The notes below the pieces were generated by a model. The model did no database searches. It worked only from the letters and a program-made list of their open reading frames with translations, and was not told where the DNA came from. Below, piece by piece: positions 1 to 5,446 of a stretch of 5,817 nucleotides of DNA. The translations under genes and the position numbers were made by a program. The first letter of the stretch is position 1. Every line of letters starts with the position of its first letter. This DNA is from JAFGPS01 sp964570855 (GTDB lineage: Bacteria > Planctomycetota > Phycisphaerae > Sedimentisphaerales > Anaerobacaceae), in NCBI GenBank assembly GCA_964570855.1, contig CAZMZR010000145.1:1-5817 (forward strand). The letters are read 5' to 3'.

Positions 1-275
1 GCCAGGGCCGGGCCGGAAGAGCATCGAATCCTGGCCTCCATCTCGTTGGCCACCACGTTAGCAAGCGTGGTTTTACCCAGGCCAGGCGGGCCGTAGAAAA
101 GAATATGCTCCAGAGGCTCGGACCTGAGCTTGGCCGCTTCTATGGCTATCGCCAGTTTTTCTCTGACGTTTTGCTGGCCCACGCATTCGGCCAACAACTT
201 CGGCCGAAGCGAGATGTTAAAACTCTCTTCCTGCTCGTTCAAAGGTTGCCCGCTTATGATTCTGCCTATTGCCAT
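1..275 (-). CDS. ruvB: RuvB, Holliday junction branch-migration ATPase (N-terminal 91 residues; rest off the left edge)
   Basis: RuvB is the AAA+ motor that assembles as hexameric rings on either side of a RuvA-bound Holliday junction and pumps DNA to drive branch migration. The visible protein begins MAIGRIISGQPLNEQEESFN, followed by an LRPK motif (residues 23-26) and a Gly-Gln pair (33-34) typical of the family N-terminus. The Walker A loop GPPGLGKT lies at residues 62-69, preceded by the usual HILFYGPPG context, and NVVANEM follows. The C-terminal two-thirds (Walker B, sensors, winged helix) lie outside the window. The ATG at 273-275 is the only sensible start, since family homology begins a few residues later. 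No clear Shine-Dalgarno precedes it; a heptamer tandem array occupies that space. It follows ruvA by 37 nt on the same strand, so co-transcription is expected. Identification is secure from the ATPase core. Confidence 0.97.
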   Translation of the reverse strand, partial: MAIGRIISGQPLNEQEESFNISLRPKLLAECVGQQNVREKLAIAIEAAKLRSEPLEHILFYGPPGLGKTTLANVVANEMEARIRCSSGPAL

Positions 276-277
276 TT

Positions 278-312
278 TTTAGCTTTGAGTTCTTAGTCCT
301 AAGTTCTTAGTT
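278..312 (-). repeat. Five-unit heptamer tandem array filling the ruvA-ruvB spacer
   Basis: Read on the minus strand from just after the ruvA stop codon, the spacer divides into five 7-nt units: AACTAAG, AACTTAG, GACTAAG, AACTCAA and AGCTAAA. Only two A residues then separate the array from the ruvB ATG. The first three units are nearly identical (consensus AACTAAG) and the last two are degenerate. The array replaces the place where a ribosome-binding site would sit; no AGGAG-like sequence is visible. The units also create a small inverted repeat, CTTAG-TC-CTAAG, at 292-303. A period of 7 is not a codon multiple, so this is a non-coding array. Confidence 0.75.
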
Positions 313-942
313 TTATACTTCAACACCCTGTTTTAGCCTATATACCAGCGGTACGAGCGCCTCGGCCGAAGTTATATTGGGATGCCTCTGGCGAGCCAGC
401 TCGATTAGCTCCATCGCTTCGGCCCTTCTTTCGCCCCAGGCGATTAGAATTTCCAACGCTTCCAACTGGTACGGCTTAAATCCCATTTCCGATAGTGCGC
501 CAAGTTCGGCTCCGACTGCGAAACTCTTTAATTTGCCGCGTAGTTCGGCGATAATCTGCTGGGCCATTCTCCCGCCTACGGCCGGCAGTGACATCAGCAT
601 TTTGTCGTCGCCGTTTTCTATGGCCGTCGCGATGGTGGCTATCGGAATGCTCAACGACCGCAGTCCCTTTTTGATGCCCATTCCCTTGACGCTGATATAC
701 TTCGTGAAAAAATCTCTCTCCTCGGCGTTTAGAAAACCTATCATTCTCGGTATAAGGTTCCCGCCGCCGAGCGTACCCTCGTAATATTCCATGGTACAAA
801 GGGTAATATCCGAGCCGACCCTGCCGGACAGCGCTGATACACAATAGCTGGCCAGCATTACTTCATAGCCGACTGCACCGACCTGTACGAGGCACAAGTC
901 GGAACCGAGTTTGAGGAGTTTTCCTTCAATCTTAGCTATCAT
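313..942 (-). CDS. ruvA: RuvA, Holliday junction DNA-binding subunit
   Basis: RuvA binds four-way junctions as a tetramer and loads RuvB rings. From the ATG at 942 the protein is 209 residues, close to the usual ~200. Residues 1-65 form the OB-fold (MIAKIEGKLL, then VGAVGYEV at 21-28). The middle domain carries two helix-hairpin-helix motifs: ISVKGMGIKKGLRSL (83-97) and LPAVGGRMAQQIIAELRGKL (119-138). The C-terminal domain (about 155-205) should contact RuvB. A TTG at 946-948 could add two residues, but MIA[KR]IEG is the family's normal start and ATG is preferred; an AGGGA lies 11 nt upstream. The loop equivalent to the E. coli acidic pin (REDAQL) is longer and reads EGTLGGGNLIPR (55-66), leaving a single acidic residue. 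The second HhH has Gly-Gly-Arg where Gly-Lys-Lys-Thr is usual. It sits 28 nt after ruvC. Confidence 0.95.
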   Translation of the reverse strand: MIAKIEGKLLKLGSDLCLVQVGAVGYEVMLASYCVSALSGRVGSDITLCTMEYYEGTLGGGNLIPRMIGFLNAEERDFFTKYISVKGMGIKKGLRSLSIPIATIATAIENGDDKMLMSLPAVGGRMAQQIIAELRGKLKSFAVGAELGALSEMGFKPYQLEALEILIAWGERRAEAMELIELARQRHPNITSAEALVPLVYRLKQGVEV

Positions 943-970
943 AATCAATCATTCCCTGCTCGGTAGCCGC

Positions 971-1471
971 TTAAATATTAATTCTCTCAGTGTCCAAAGC
1001 TTTATTCGAATTCGCACAGCAAAGCGCTGCGGCGATGGCATCGGCCACATCATTCGGTTCCGGCAGCTTGGGTAAAAATAAAATCGTTTGTATCGTTCTT
1101 TGAACCTGCTCCTTGGACGCCCTGCCGTTTCCGGTAATCGATTTCTTTATACGCGTTGCACTGAAGCTTCTGACTTCAATCGACGCCTCTGCGCATTTTT
1201 GCAGTATAACACCTCTGGCGTGTCCCATCAAGATTGCCGTCCTCGGATGGGCATAATGCGAGTATAATTCCTCCACCGCCACAACGTCGGGTTTGAAGCT
1301 TCCGAGAACCTCACCCGTATCCTCGGCGATCCTGTTCAATCTCTGCTCGATAGGCAAATCGTTTGGCGTACAAAAGATGCCCGCTTCAATCAGCTTGGTA
1401 ATATCATCGTCCGCCTCCAGACAGGCGTATCCACAGACCTGCAAACCCGGATCGATGCCGAGTATCCTCAT
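971..1471 (-). CDS. ruvC: RuvC, Holliday junction resolvase (crossover junction endodeoxyribonuclease)
   Basis: RuvC is the RNase H-fold dimeric nuclease that makes paired nicks in Holliday junctions after RuvAB branch migration. The 166-residue product has normal family length. The four metal-binding acidic residues are all present: Asp7 in GIDPGL, Glu67 in VAVEELY, and Asp141 and Asp144 in PNDVADAIAAAL. The conserved TGNGRASKEQVQ stretch (113-124) is also intact, as is HPRTAILMGHARGV (75-88). The enzyme therefore looks fully catalytic. The ATG start overlaps the cysS stop codon in an ATGA arrangement. A clear GGAG lies 6 nt upstream, inside the cysS coding sequence, pointing to translational coupling. 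RuvC lies immediately upstream of ruvA and ruvB, giving a complete resolvasome cluster. The gene yebC, which often precedes ruvC in other bacteria, is absent here and cysS occupies its place. Confidence 0.97.
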   Translation of the reverse strand: MRILGIDPGLQVCGYACLEADDDITKLIEAGIFCTPNDLPIEQRLNRIAEDTGEVLGSFKPDVVAVEELYSHYAHPRTAILMGHARGVILQKCAEASIEVRSFSATRIKKSITGNGRASKEQVQRTIQTILFLPKLPEPNDVADAIAAALCCANSNKALDTERINI

Positions 1472-2946
1472 TTGGTTCTCCAGGTAGTTCCGTCGGGTTT
1501 ATCTTCCAGTACGATTCCTATTTCATCCAGCTTGTTGCGAAGGCCGTCGGCTCCGGCAAAATCTTTTTGTTTGCGGGCTTCGTTTCTCTGCTCAATCAAA
1601 ACATTCACAAGCTTGTCAATCAGTTCGTCATTGGCAGTTCCGCTCTGTGGATATTCGTCTTTGACTATACCGAGGCAATCACCACCGATCCGATTGAATA
1701 AAACATCCACAAGGTTGAATGTTGCTATGGTTGTTTTACCGTCATCGAGAAGTTTCTGCGCCAGCCGAACAAGCTCGAACATAACCGATAACGCAACGGA
1801 TGTGTTCAAATCATCGTTCATTGCCGTCTCGAATTTTTCTCTCAATTGATTTAGCTGCTCTGTCACCTGGGCATCGGGGTCACCTTGCGAGGCCGAAACT
1901 ATTTTTTTTCTTATTGCCAGGACCGTTTCGGTGATTTTGTTGTTACCGCTCTGGGCCGCAAAAAGGGCCGCATCCGAAAAATCCAGCGGGCTTCGGTAAT
2001 GACTGTTCAATATCAACTGTCTTATAGCCAGCGGACTATAAGCTCTGGTCAACTTTTCGTGCGCGCCGGAAAAAGCCTGTTTGAGTGTAATAAAATTATT
2101 CAGACTCTTTCCCATTTTCTGGCTGTCCACTGTCACCATATTATTGTGCACCCAGTATCGAACGAACTGCACGCCGTTGGCGGCCTCGGACTGGGCAATT
2201 TCACATTCGTGATGCGGGAACTGATTTTCCAGCCCGCCGCCGTGGATATCGATTGTCTTGCCGAGATATTTCATACTCATTACCGAGCATTCCAGGTGCC
2301 AGCCGGGATAGCCCATCCCCCAGGGGCTGGGCCATTGCATAATATGATTCGGCTCGGCTTTCTTCCACAGTGCGAAATCGGCCGGATTCTTTTTTTCGGG
2401 AGAGACTTCCACGCGGGCGCCGGCTATCATTTCCTCAATCTTTCTGCCGGACAGTTTCCCATAGTCCTTGAATTTAGACACATCGAAATACACCGAGCCG
2501 TTGACTTCGTAAGCGAAACCTTTTTCGAGCAGGGTTTTAACAAGATCGATCTGTTCGGTAATGTGACCGCTGGCCCGCGGACTAATATCGGGCCGAACGC
2601 AGTTAAGCTTGTCCATATCGTCAAAGAAACTCTTGGTATAATATTCGGCCAGTGCCATGGGGTGCTTCTTTTCTTTTTTTGCCGCTTCGGCGATTTTATC
2701 TTCACCTTCATCGGCGTCATCGGTCAAATGGCCGACGTCGGTAATATTCTGGACATAGGTGACATTATATCCGAGATATCTCAGGTATCTGACCAGGATA
2801 TCAAAACTCACGTAGCTTTTGGCATGTCCCAGGTGGGCGTGTCCATATACCGTCGGCCCGCAGACATATATTCCAACTTTGCCTTTTTCCAACGGCTCGA
2901 ATTCCTCTTTTCTTCTTGTCAAACTGTTATAAAGCTGTAATCCCAT
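1468..2946 (-). CDS. cysS: Cysteinyl-tRNA synthetase (CysRS), class I
   Basis: CysRS activates cysteine with ATP and charges tRNA-Cys in the cytoplasm. The 492-residue protein has the usual family length and order. YVCGPTVYGHAHLGHAKSYVSFD (27-49) contains the HIGH-type ATP motif HLGH (38-41) and the first zinc ligand Cys29. The other predicted zinc ligands, by alignment from memory with E. coli, are Cys220 (in GWHLECSVMS), His245 and Glu249 (in the FPHHECEIAQSE stretch). The KMSKS loop reads KMGKS (277-281), with Gly in place of the first Ser. The C-terminal DALR-like tRNA-binding helical domain begins around 370 (MNDDLNTSVAL) and ends with RNEARKQKDFAGADGLRNKLDEIGIVLED. The ATG is preceded by AAGAAGG at about 9 nt. 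It lies 22 nt after ispF and overlaps ruvC by 4 nt. The Zn site intact and the full length argue that this is the working enzyme. Confidence 0.98.
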   Translation of the reverse strand: MGLQLYNSLTRRKEEFEPLEKGKVGIYVCGPTVYGHAHLGHAKSYVSFDILVRYLRYLGYNVTYVQNITDVGHLTDDADEGEDKIAEAAKKEKKHPMALAEYYTKSFFDDMDKLNCVRPDISPRASGHITEQIDLVKTLLEKGFAYEVNGSVYFDVSKFKDYGKLSGRKIEEMIAGARVEVSPEKKNPADFALWKKAEPNHIMQWPSPWGMGYPGWHLECSVMSMKYLGKTIDIHGGGLENQFPHHECEIAQSEAANGVQFVRYWVHNNMVTVDSQKMGKSLNNFITLKQAFSGAHEKLTRAYSPLAIRQLILNSHYRSPLDFSDAALFAAQSGNNKITETVLAIRKKIVSASQGDPDAQVTEQLNQLREKFETAMNDDLNTSVALSVMFELVRLAQKLLDDGKTTIATFNLVDVLFNRIGGDCLGIVKDEYPQSGTANDELIDKLVNVLIEQRNEARKQKDFAGADGLRNKLDEIGIVLEDKPDGTTWRTK

Positions 2947-2968
2947 TGATTATTACCTTCTTAAATAT

Positions 2969-3481
2969 TTACAAAGTTCTTCTTCTTTTCTTTCTCAGAA
3001 GCGCGGTCGCCGTAGCGGCAATCGCCTGGCCGGACCCGATATCGCCGAATCCCTCGTTGGTCTTTGCCTTAACATTCACCGCCGTAAAATCAATGCCCAA
3101 AAGCCCTGCAATCGCCCTTTTCATGTGGCCTTTGACCGAGCCGAGCTTCGGCTCTTCGGCGTGGATAATCAAATCGACATTAAGCACCTCCCAGCGTTTT
3201 TCTTCGAGTCGATCCTTTACAATCAATAACAGCTCCTTGCTGTCCGCATTTTTCCATTTATCATCCGTATCGGGAAACAATGTCCCTATATCGCCCATAC
3301 CGGAAGCCCCAAGCAGCGCATCGATAACGGCGTGCAGCCCGACATCGCCGTCGCTGTGACCGGCCAGACCGGCGGGATACGGCACATAAATTCCGCAGAG
3401 CATCAGCTTGCGGTCCTCAACCAGTCTGTGGATATCGGTGCCGATGCCGATTCTAAGCTCAGCTTCACGCTCTTCAATCAC
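2969..3481 (-). CDS. ispF: IspF, 2-C-methyl-D-erythritol 2,4-cyclodiphosphate synthase
   Basis: IspF cyclises CDP-methylerythritol 2-phosphate to MEcPP with release of CMP, in the MEP pathway for isoprenoid precursors; the family works as a homotrimer with zinc at each active site. The 170-residue product carries GIGTDIHRL (12-20) and HSDGDVGLHAVIDALLG (42-58), supplying the zinc ligands Asp16, His18 and His50. It also has MGDIGTLFPDTD (62-73) and the C-terminal KAKTNEGFGDIGSGQAIA (138-155). Glu143 matches the catalytic-region Glu135 of E. coli. Ser150 stands where E. coli has Arg142 in the GFTGR motif. The start is GTG, overlapping the hisB stop as GTGA, with GAAGGG 6 nt upstream. About 8 extra residues precede the core. 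The C-terminus is a basic RKKRRR tail. No IspD domain is fused, so that enzyme must be encoded elsewhere. Confidence 0.97.
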   Translation of the reverse strand: MIEEREAELRIGIGTDIHRLVEDRKLMLCGIYVPYPAGLAGHSDGDVGLHAVIDALLGASGMGDIGTLFPDTDDKWKNADSKELLLIVKDRLEEKRWEVLNVDLIIHAEEPKLGSVKGHMKRAIAGLLGIDFTAVNVKAKTNEGFGDIGSGQAIAATATALLRKKRRRTL

Positions 3482-4062
3482 AATATACCCTTCGTACTTG
3501 GAACGTCCGTCCCGATAATACTTACCGCAGTACCCAGCGACTTGCCCAGTCCCTTGAAAACAGCCTCCGCTATATGGTGACTGTTCGTACCGTACGGCAC
3601 GTTTATATGCAGATTAAATCTGCCGTTATTCGAAAAACTTCGCAACATTTCCTCCAGGCACTCGACGTCAAAATCGCCGATTTTATCCGTTCGGTATTCG
3701 ACGTTATATACGCAGTTCGCCCTTCCGGACAAATCGACCGAGACATTCGCCAGCGCATCCTCCATCGGCACGGAACTATGGCCGTATCGGGCGATGCCCT
3801 TCTTATCGCCGAGGGCCTTGAGCAGAGATTCGCCAAGACATATCGCAATATCTTCAACCGTATGATGAGCATCCACATCCAGGTCGCCTTTGGCCTTGAC
3901 TATAAGGTCTATCTTGCTGTGCTTGCTCAGGTGTGTGAGCATGTGGTCCAGAAAACCGATGCCGGTATCAATTTCGTATTTTCCAACACCGTCCAGATTC
4001 AGTTCCACACTTACATCGGTCTCTTTCGTTTGTCTGTGTATTTTCGCGGTCCTGCTATCCAT
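3478..4062 (-). CDS. hisB: Imidazoleglycerol-phosphate dehydratase (monofunctional HisB/IGPD)
   Basis: This enzyme removes water from imidazole glycerol phosphate to give imidazole acetol phosphate, the substrate of the HisC step, using a dimanganese site in a large oligomer. The 194-residue protein has the standard single-domain length. Metal-binding motifs are all present: DTGIGFLDHMLTH (32-44, with His40 and His44), DAHHTVED (64-71) and the repeated equivalent NSHHIAEA (160-167). There is no N-terminal histidinol-phosphatase domain as in E. coli HisB, so histidinol phosphatase must come from another locus. The ATG is preceded by AAGGA at 7 nt. Downstream it overlaps ispF by 4 nt (GTGA). 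Upstream a 162-nt gap with a palindromic repeat separates it from hisC, whose product acts directly after it in the pathway. Confidence 0.98.
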   Translation of the reverse strand: MDSRTAKIHRQTKETDVSVELNLDGVGKYEIDTGIGFLDHMLTHLSKHSKIDLIVKAKGDLDVDAHHTVEDIAICLGESLLKALGDKKGIARYGHSSVPMEDALANVSVDLSGRANCVYNVEYRTDKIGDFDVECLEEMLRSFSNNGRFNLHINVPYGTNSHHIAEAVFKGLGKSLGTAVSIIGTDVPSTKGIL

Positions 4063-4091
4063 AAAAATATCCTTTTTTTATTGCGACATAA

Positions 4092-4186
4092 TGTCATTCC
4101 GAGCGCAGCGAAGCGGAGCCGAGGAATCTTATTTTAATAGATTTCTCCACTTCATCCGCCTATGGCGGATTGCGGTCGAAATGACA
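4092..4186. repeat. Imperfect palindromic intergenic repeat (REP/MITE-like) between hisC and hisB
   Basis: The outer arms are TGTCATTCCGA (4092-4102) and TCGAAATGACA (4176-4186), inverted with one mismatch. Nested inside are GAGGAATCT (4121-4129) and AGATTTCTC (4139-4147), again inverted with one mismatch. A perfect 7-bp hairpin, ATCCGCC-tat-GGCGGAT, occupies 4154-4170. The left half has the GAGCGCAGCGAAGCGGAG type of sequence, which I recognise as resembling short dispersed repeats common in many bacterial genomes. It has no coding content. It lies between hisC and hisB on their transcript, so it would be transcribed as nested hairpins and could stabilise, attenuate or process the mRNA; that effect is inference. 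There is no T-run directly after the hairpin in the gene direction, so it is not a classical intrinsic terminator. Confidence 0.75.
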
Positions 4187-4224
4187 TAGGTGCAATTTTT
4201 AATCATAATTGGTATTATAGACTA

Positions 4225-5268
4225 CTATGTAATAATCTCTTTCAAAGCAGCTAATAATTTATTGTCCTGTTCAGGCGTACCTATTGTGATTCTCAGTTTA
4301 TCTTCGAGTCTCGGATATTCAAAGTACCTCACAAAGATATTTCGTTTAGTCAGTTCTTCATAAATCTCAGCCGCCCTGCCGTTATTGCATTGTGCCAGTA
4401 CGAAATTACCGGAACTATCGGGGACATTAAAACCCCGTTCGGTTAACTGTTCGGTTAATCTCGCCCGTTCGGATTTGACTTTCCTGACGTTCTCCTTGAA
4501 ATATTTTTGATCTTTTATCGATGCGGTCGCCACGGCGACAGCAACGGCATCGACATTGTAGGAATCCTTGACCTTCATAAGACCTGCAATCATTTCAGGC
4601 CGGGCGATTGCATAACCAAACCGCATCCCTGCAAGCGAGTACCCTTTGCTCATCGACCGCAAAATAATCACATTGTCAAAATCCTTAACTAATGCCGTAC
4701 AATTATTTTCTGCGAAGTCAACGTACGCCTCGTCAATCAATAGGACACCGTCGATTTCATCGGCCAACGAGGCAAGCTCATTGACGCTGATAAAACTGCC
4801 GGTAGGCGCATTCGGATTGCACACGATAGTCATGGCCGCATTAGTACCGGCCAATTTCGCCGGCAGATTAAATTCATCGTCAAAAGGAATTTCAATCGCC
4901 GTGCAGTTTTGCGTATCGGCCAAAACCGGATACAGAGAATACGTAGGAACCGGATAGGCAACCGCTCGATTTTCGTCACAAAAGGCCTGGAAGGCCATAC
5001 GCAGCAAATCGTCCCCGCCGTTGCAGCACATAATAAATTCAGGCTCGACGCCGTTTACTTCCCCCGCTGCCCGGCGGAACCGGCTCCCAACCGGGTCGGG
5101 ATATCGACGCAACTGCTCGGGATTTATTTCCGTGAGCAACTTTAATGCCTGCGGCGAAGGTGGATAGGGATTTTCATTGGTGTTGAGCTTTACGACTTGC
5201 GTCTGGGATGGCTGAAATCCCGGTTCGTAACCTTTTAACTTCTCGATATTTTCCCGAAAATAGCCCAT
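4225..5268 (-). CDS. hisC: Histidinol-phosphate aminotransferase
   Basis: HisC is the PLP-dependent fold-type I aminotransferase that converts imidazole acetol phosphate to histidinol phosphate using glutamate. From the ATG at 5268 the product is 347 residues, a normal length. Positions here count from that start. KLNTNENPYPPSP (27-39) is the substrate-end motif. CNPNAPTG (150-157) and DEAYVDF (179-185) hold the PLP ring. SMSKGYSLAGMRFGYA (205-220) carries the PLP Schiff-base lysine, Lys208. LRITIGT (325-331) gives the carboxylate-binding Arg326. An in-frame ATG at 5316 would add 16 residues, but these would be encoded mainly by a heptamer array, show no family similarity to my knowledge and begin too close to the likely promoter. 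The family-like N-terminus is MGYFRENIEKLKGYEPG. Neither start has a strong Shine-Dalgarno. The gene leads the minus-strand run and ends in TAG. Confidence 0.95.
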   Translation of the reverse strand: MGYFRENIEKLKGYEPGFQPSQTQVVKLNTNENPYPPSPQALKLLTEINPEQLRRYPDPVGSRFRRAAGEVNGVEPEFIMCCNGGDDLLRMAFQAFCDENRAVAYPVPTYSLYPVLADTQNCTAIEIPFDDEFNLPAKLAGTNAAMTIVCNPNAPTGSFISVNELASLADEIDGVLLIDEAYVDFAENNCTALVKDFDNVIILRSMSKGYSLAGMRFGYAIARPEMIAGLMKVKDSYNVDAVAVAVATASIKDQKYFKENVRKVKSERARLTEQLTERGFNVPDSSGNFVLAQCNNGRAAEIYEELTKRNIFVRYFEYPRLEDKLRITIGTPEQDNKLLAALKEIIT

Positions 5269-5276
5269 TTTTTTCT

Positions 5277-5304
5277 CGTTCTGCGTTCTGAGTACTGCGT
5301 ATTG
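5277..5304 (-). repeat. Four-unit heptamer tandem array directly upstream of the hisC start
   Basis: Read on the minus strand the array is CAATACG, CAGTACT, CAGAACG, CAGAACG, a 7-nt period with consensus CARWACG. Eight nt (AGAAAAAA) separate it from the preferred hisC ATG at 5268. If hisC began at 5316 this array would be translated as AVLRTQNE-like sequence with no family counterpart. Because 7 is not a multiple of 3, gain or loss of a unit would shift the frame of the longer form. This supports the array being leader sequence rather than coding. Confidence 0.7.
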
Positions 5305-5324
5305 CTTTCTATCCATTTTTGAAG

Positions 5325-5352
5325 ATTATACGCATATTTACACAGAAGTGAA
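5325..5352 (-). promoter_or_regulatory. Possible sigma-70-type promoter for hisC
   Basis: On the minus strand a perfect TATAAT lies at 5330-5325. A TTCACT (4 of 6 matches to TTGACA) lies at 5352-5347, with a 16-nt spacer. Transcription would start near 5318, giving about a 50-nt leader to the preferred ATG at 5268 and almost no leader to the alternative ATG at 5316. Promoter consensus in this lineage is uncertain and AT-rich intergenic DNA produces such matches by chance, so this is tentative. Confidence 0.35.
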
Positions 5353-5393
5353 AGAGAAGATTTTACGATTATTCATAAGGAGATGACTTAAGT

Positions 5394-5446
5394 TGTCATT
5401 CCCGTGTAACCTGTCCTGAGTAAAGTCGAAGGAACGGGAATCCAGT
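5394..5446. repeat. Dispersed inverted-repeat element of the TCATTCCCGT / ACGGGAATCCAG type
   Basis: Perfect 8-bp inverted arms ATTCCCGT (5398-5405) and ACGGGAAT (5434-5441) enclose a core containing CCTGTCCTGAG...GTCGAAGG (5410-5432), which itself has short inverted ends TCCT/AGGA. Short elements with ATTCCC...GGGAAT arms and a TCCTGAG-GTCGAAGGA core recur in many bacterial genomes; this recognition is from memory. It shares the first nine bases, TGTCATTCC, with the element at 4092. It lies about 125 nt upstream of the preferred hisC start, upstream of the putative promoter, and contains no credible gene. A spurious minus-strand reading frame runs through it. Confidence 0.7.

Noticed and set aside
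1885..2940. Long (351-codon) open frame on the plus strand, antisense to cysS
   Set aside because: It lies wholly opposite a well-recognised cysS, has no family-like motifs and no supported start. It is a shadow of the codon pattern on the other strand.
4154..4170. Perfect 7-bp hairpin considered as a hisC terminator
   Set aside because: It is not followed by a T-run on the minus strand and is part of a larger palindromic element with the same structure in both orientations.
4207..4219. TATAAT on the minus strand just after the hisC stop, a possible internal promoter for hisB
   Set aside because: No -35-like sequence lies at 16-18 nt; the nearest TTGAAA is 21 nt away and inside the end of hisC. 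It is not strong enough to call.
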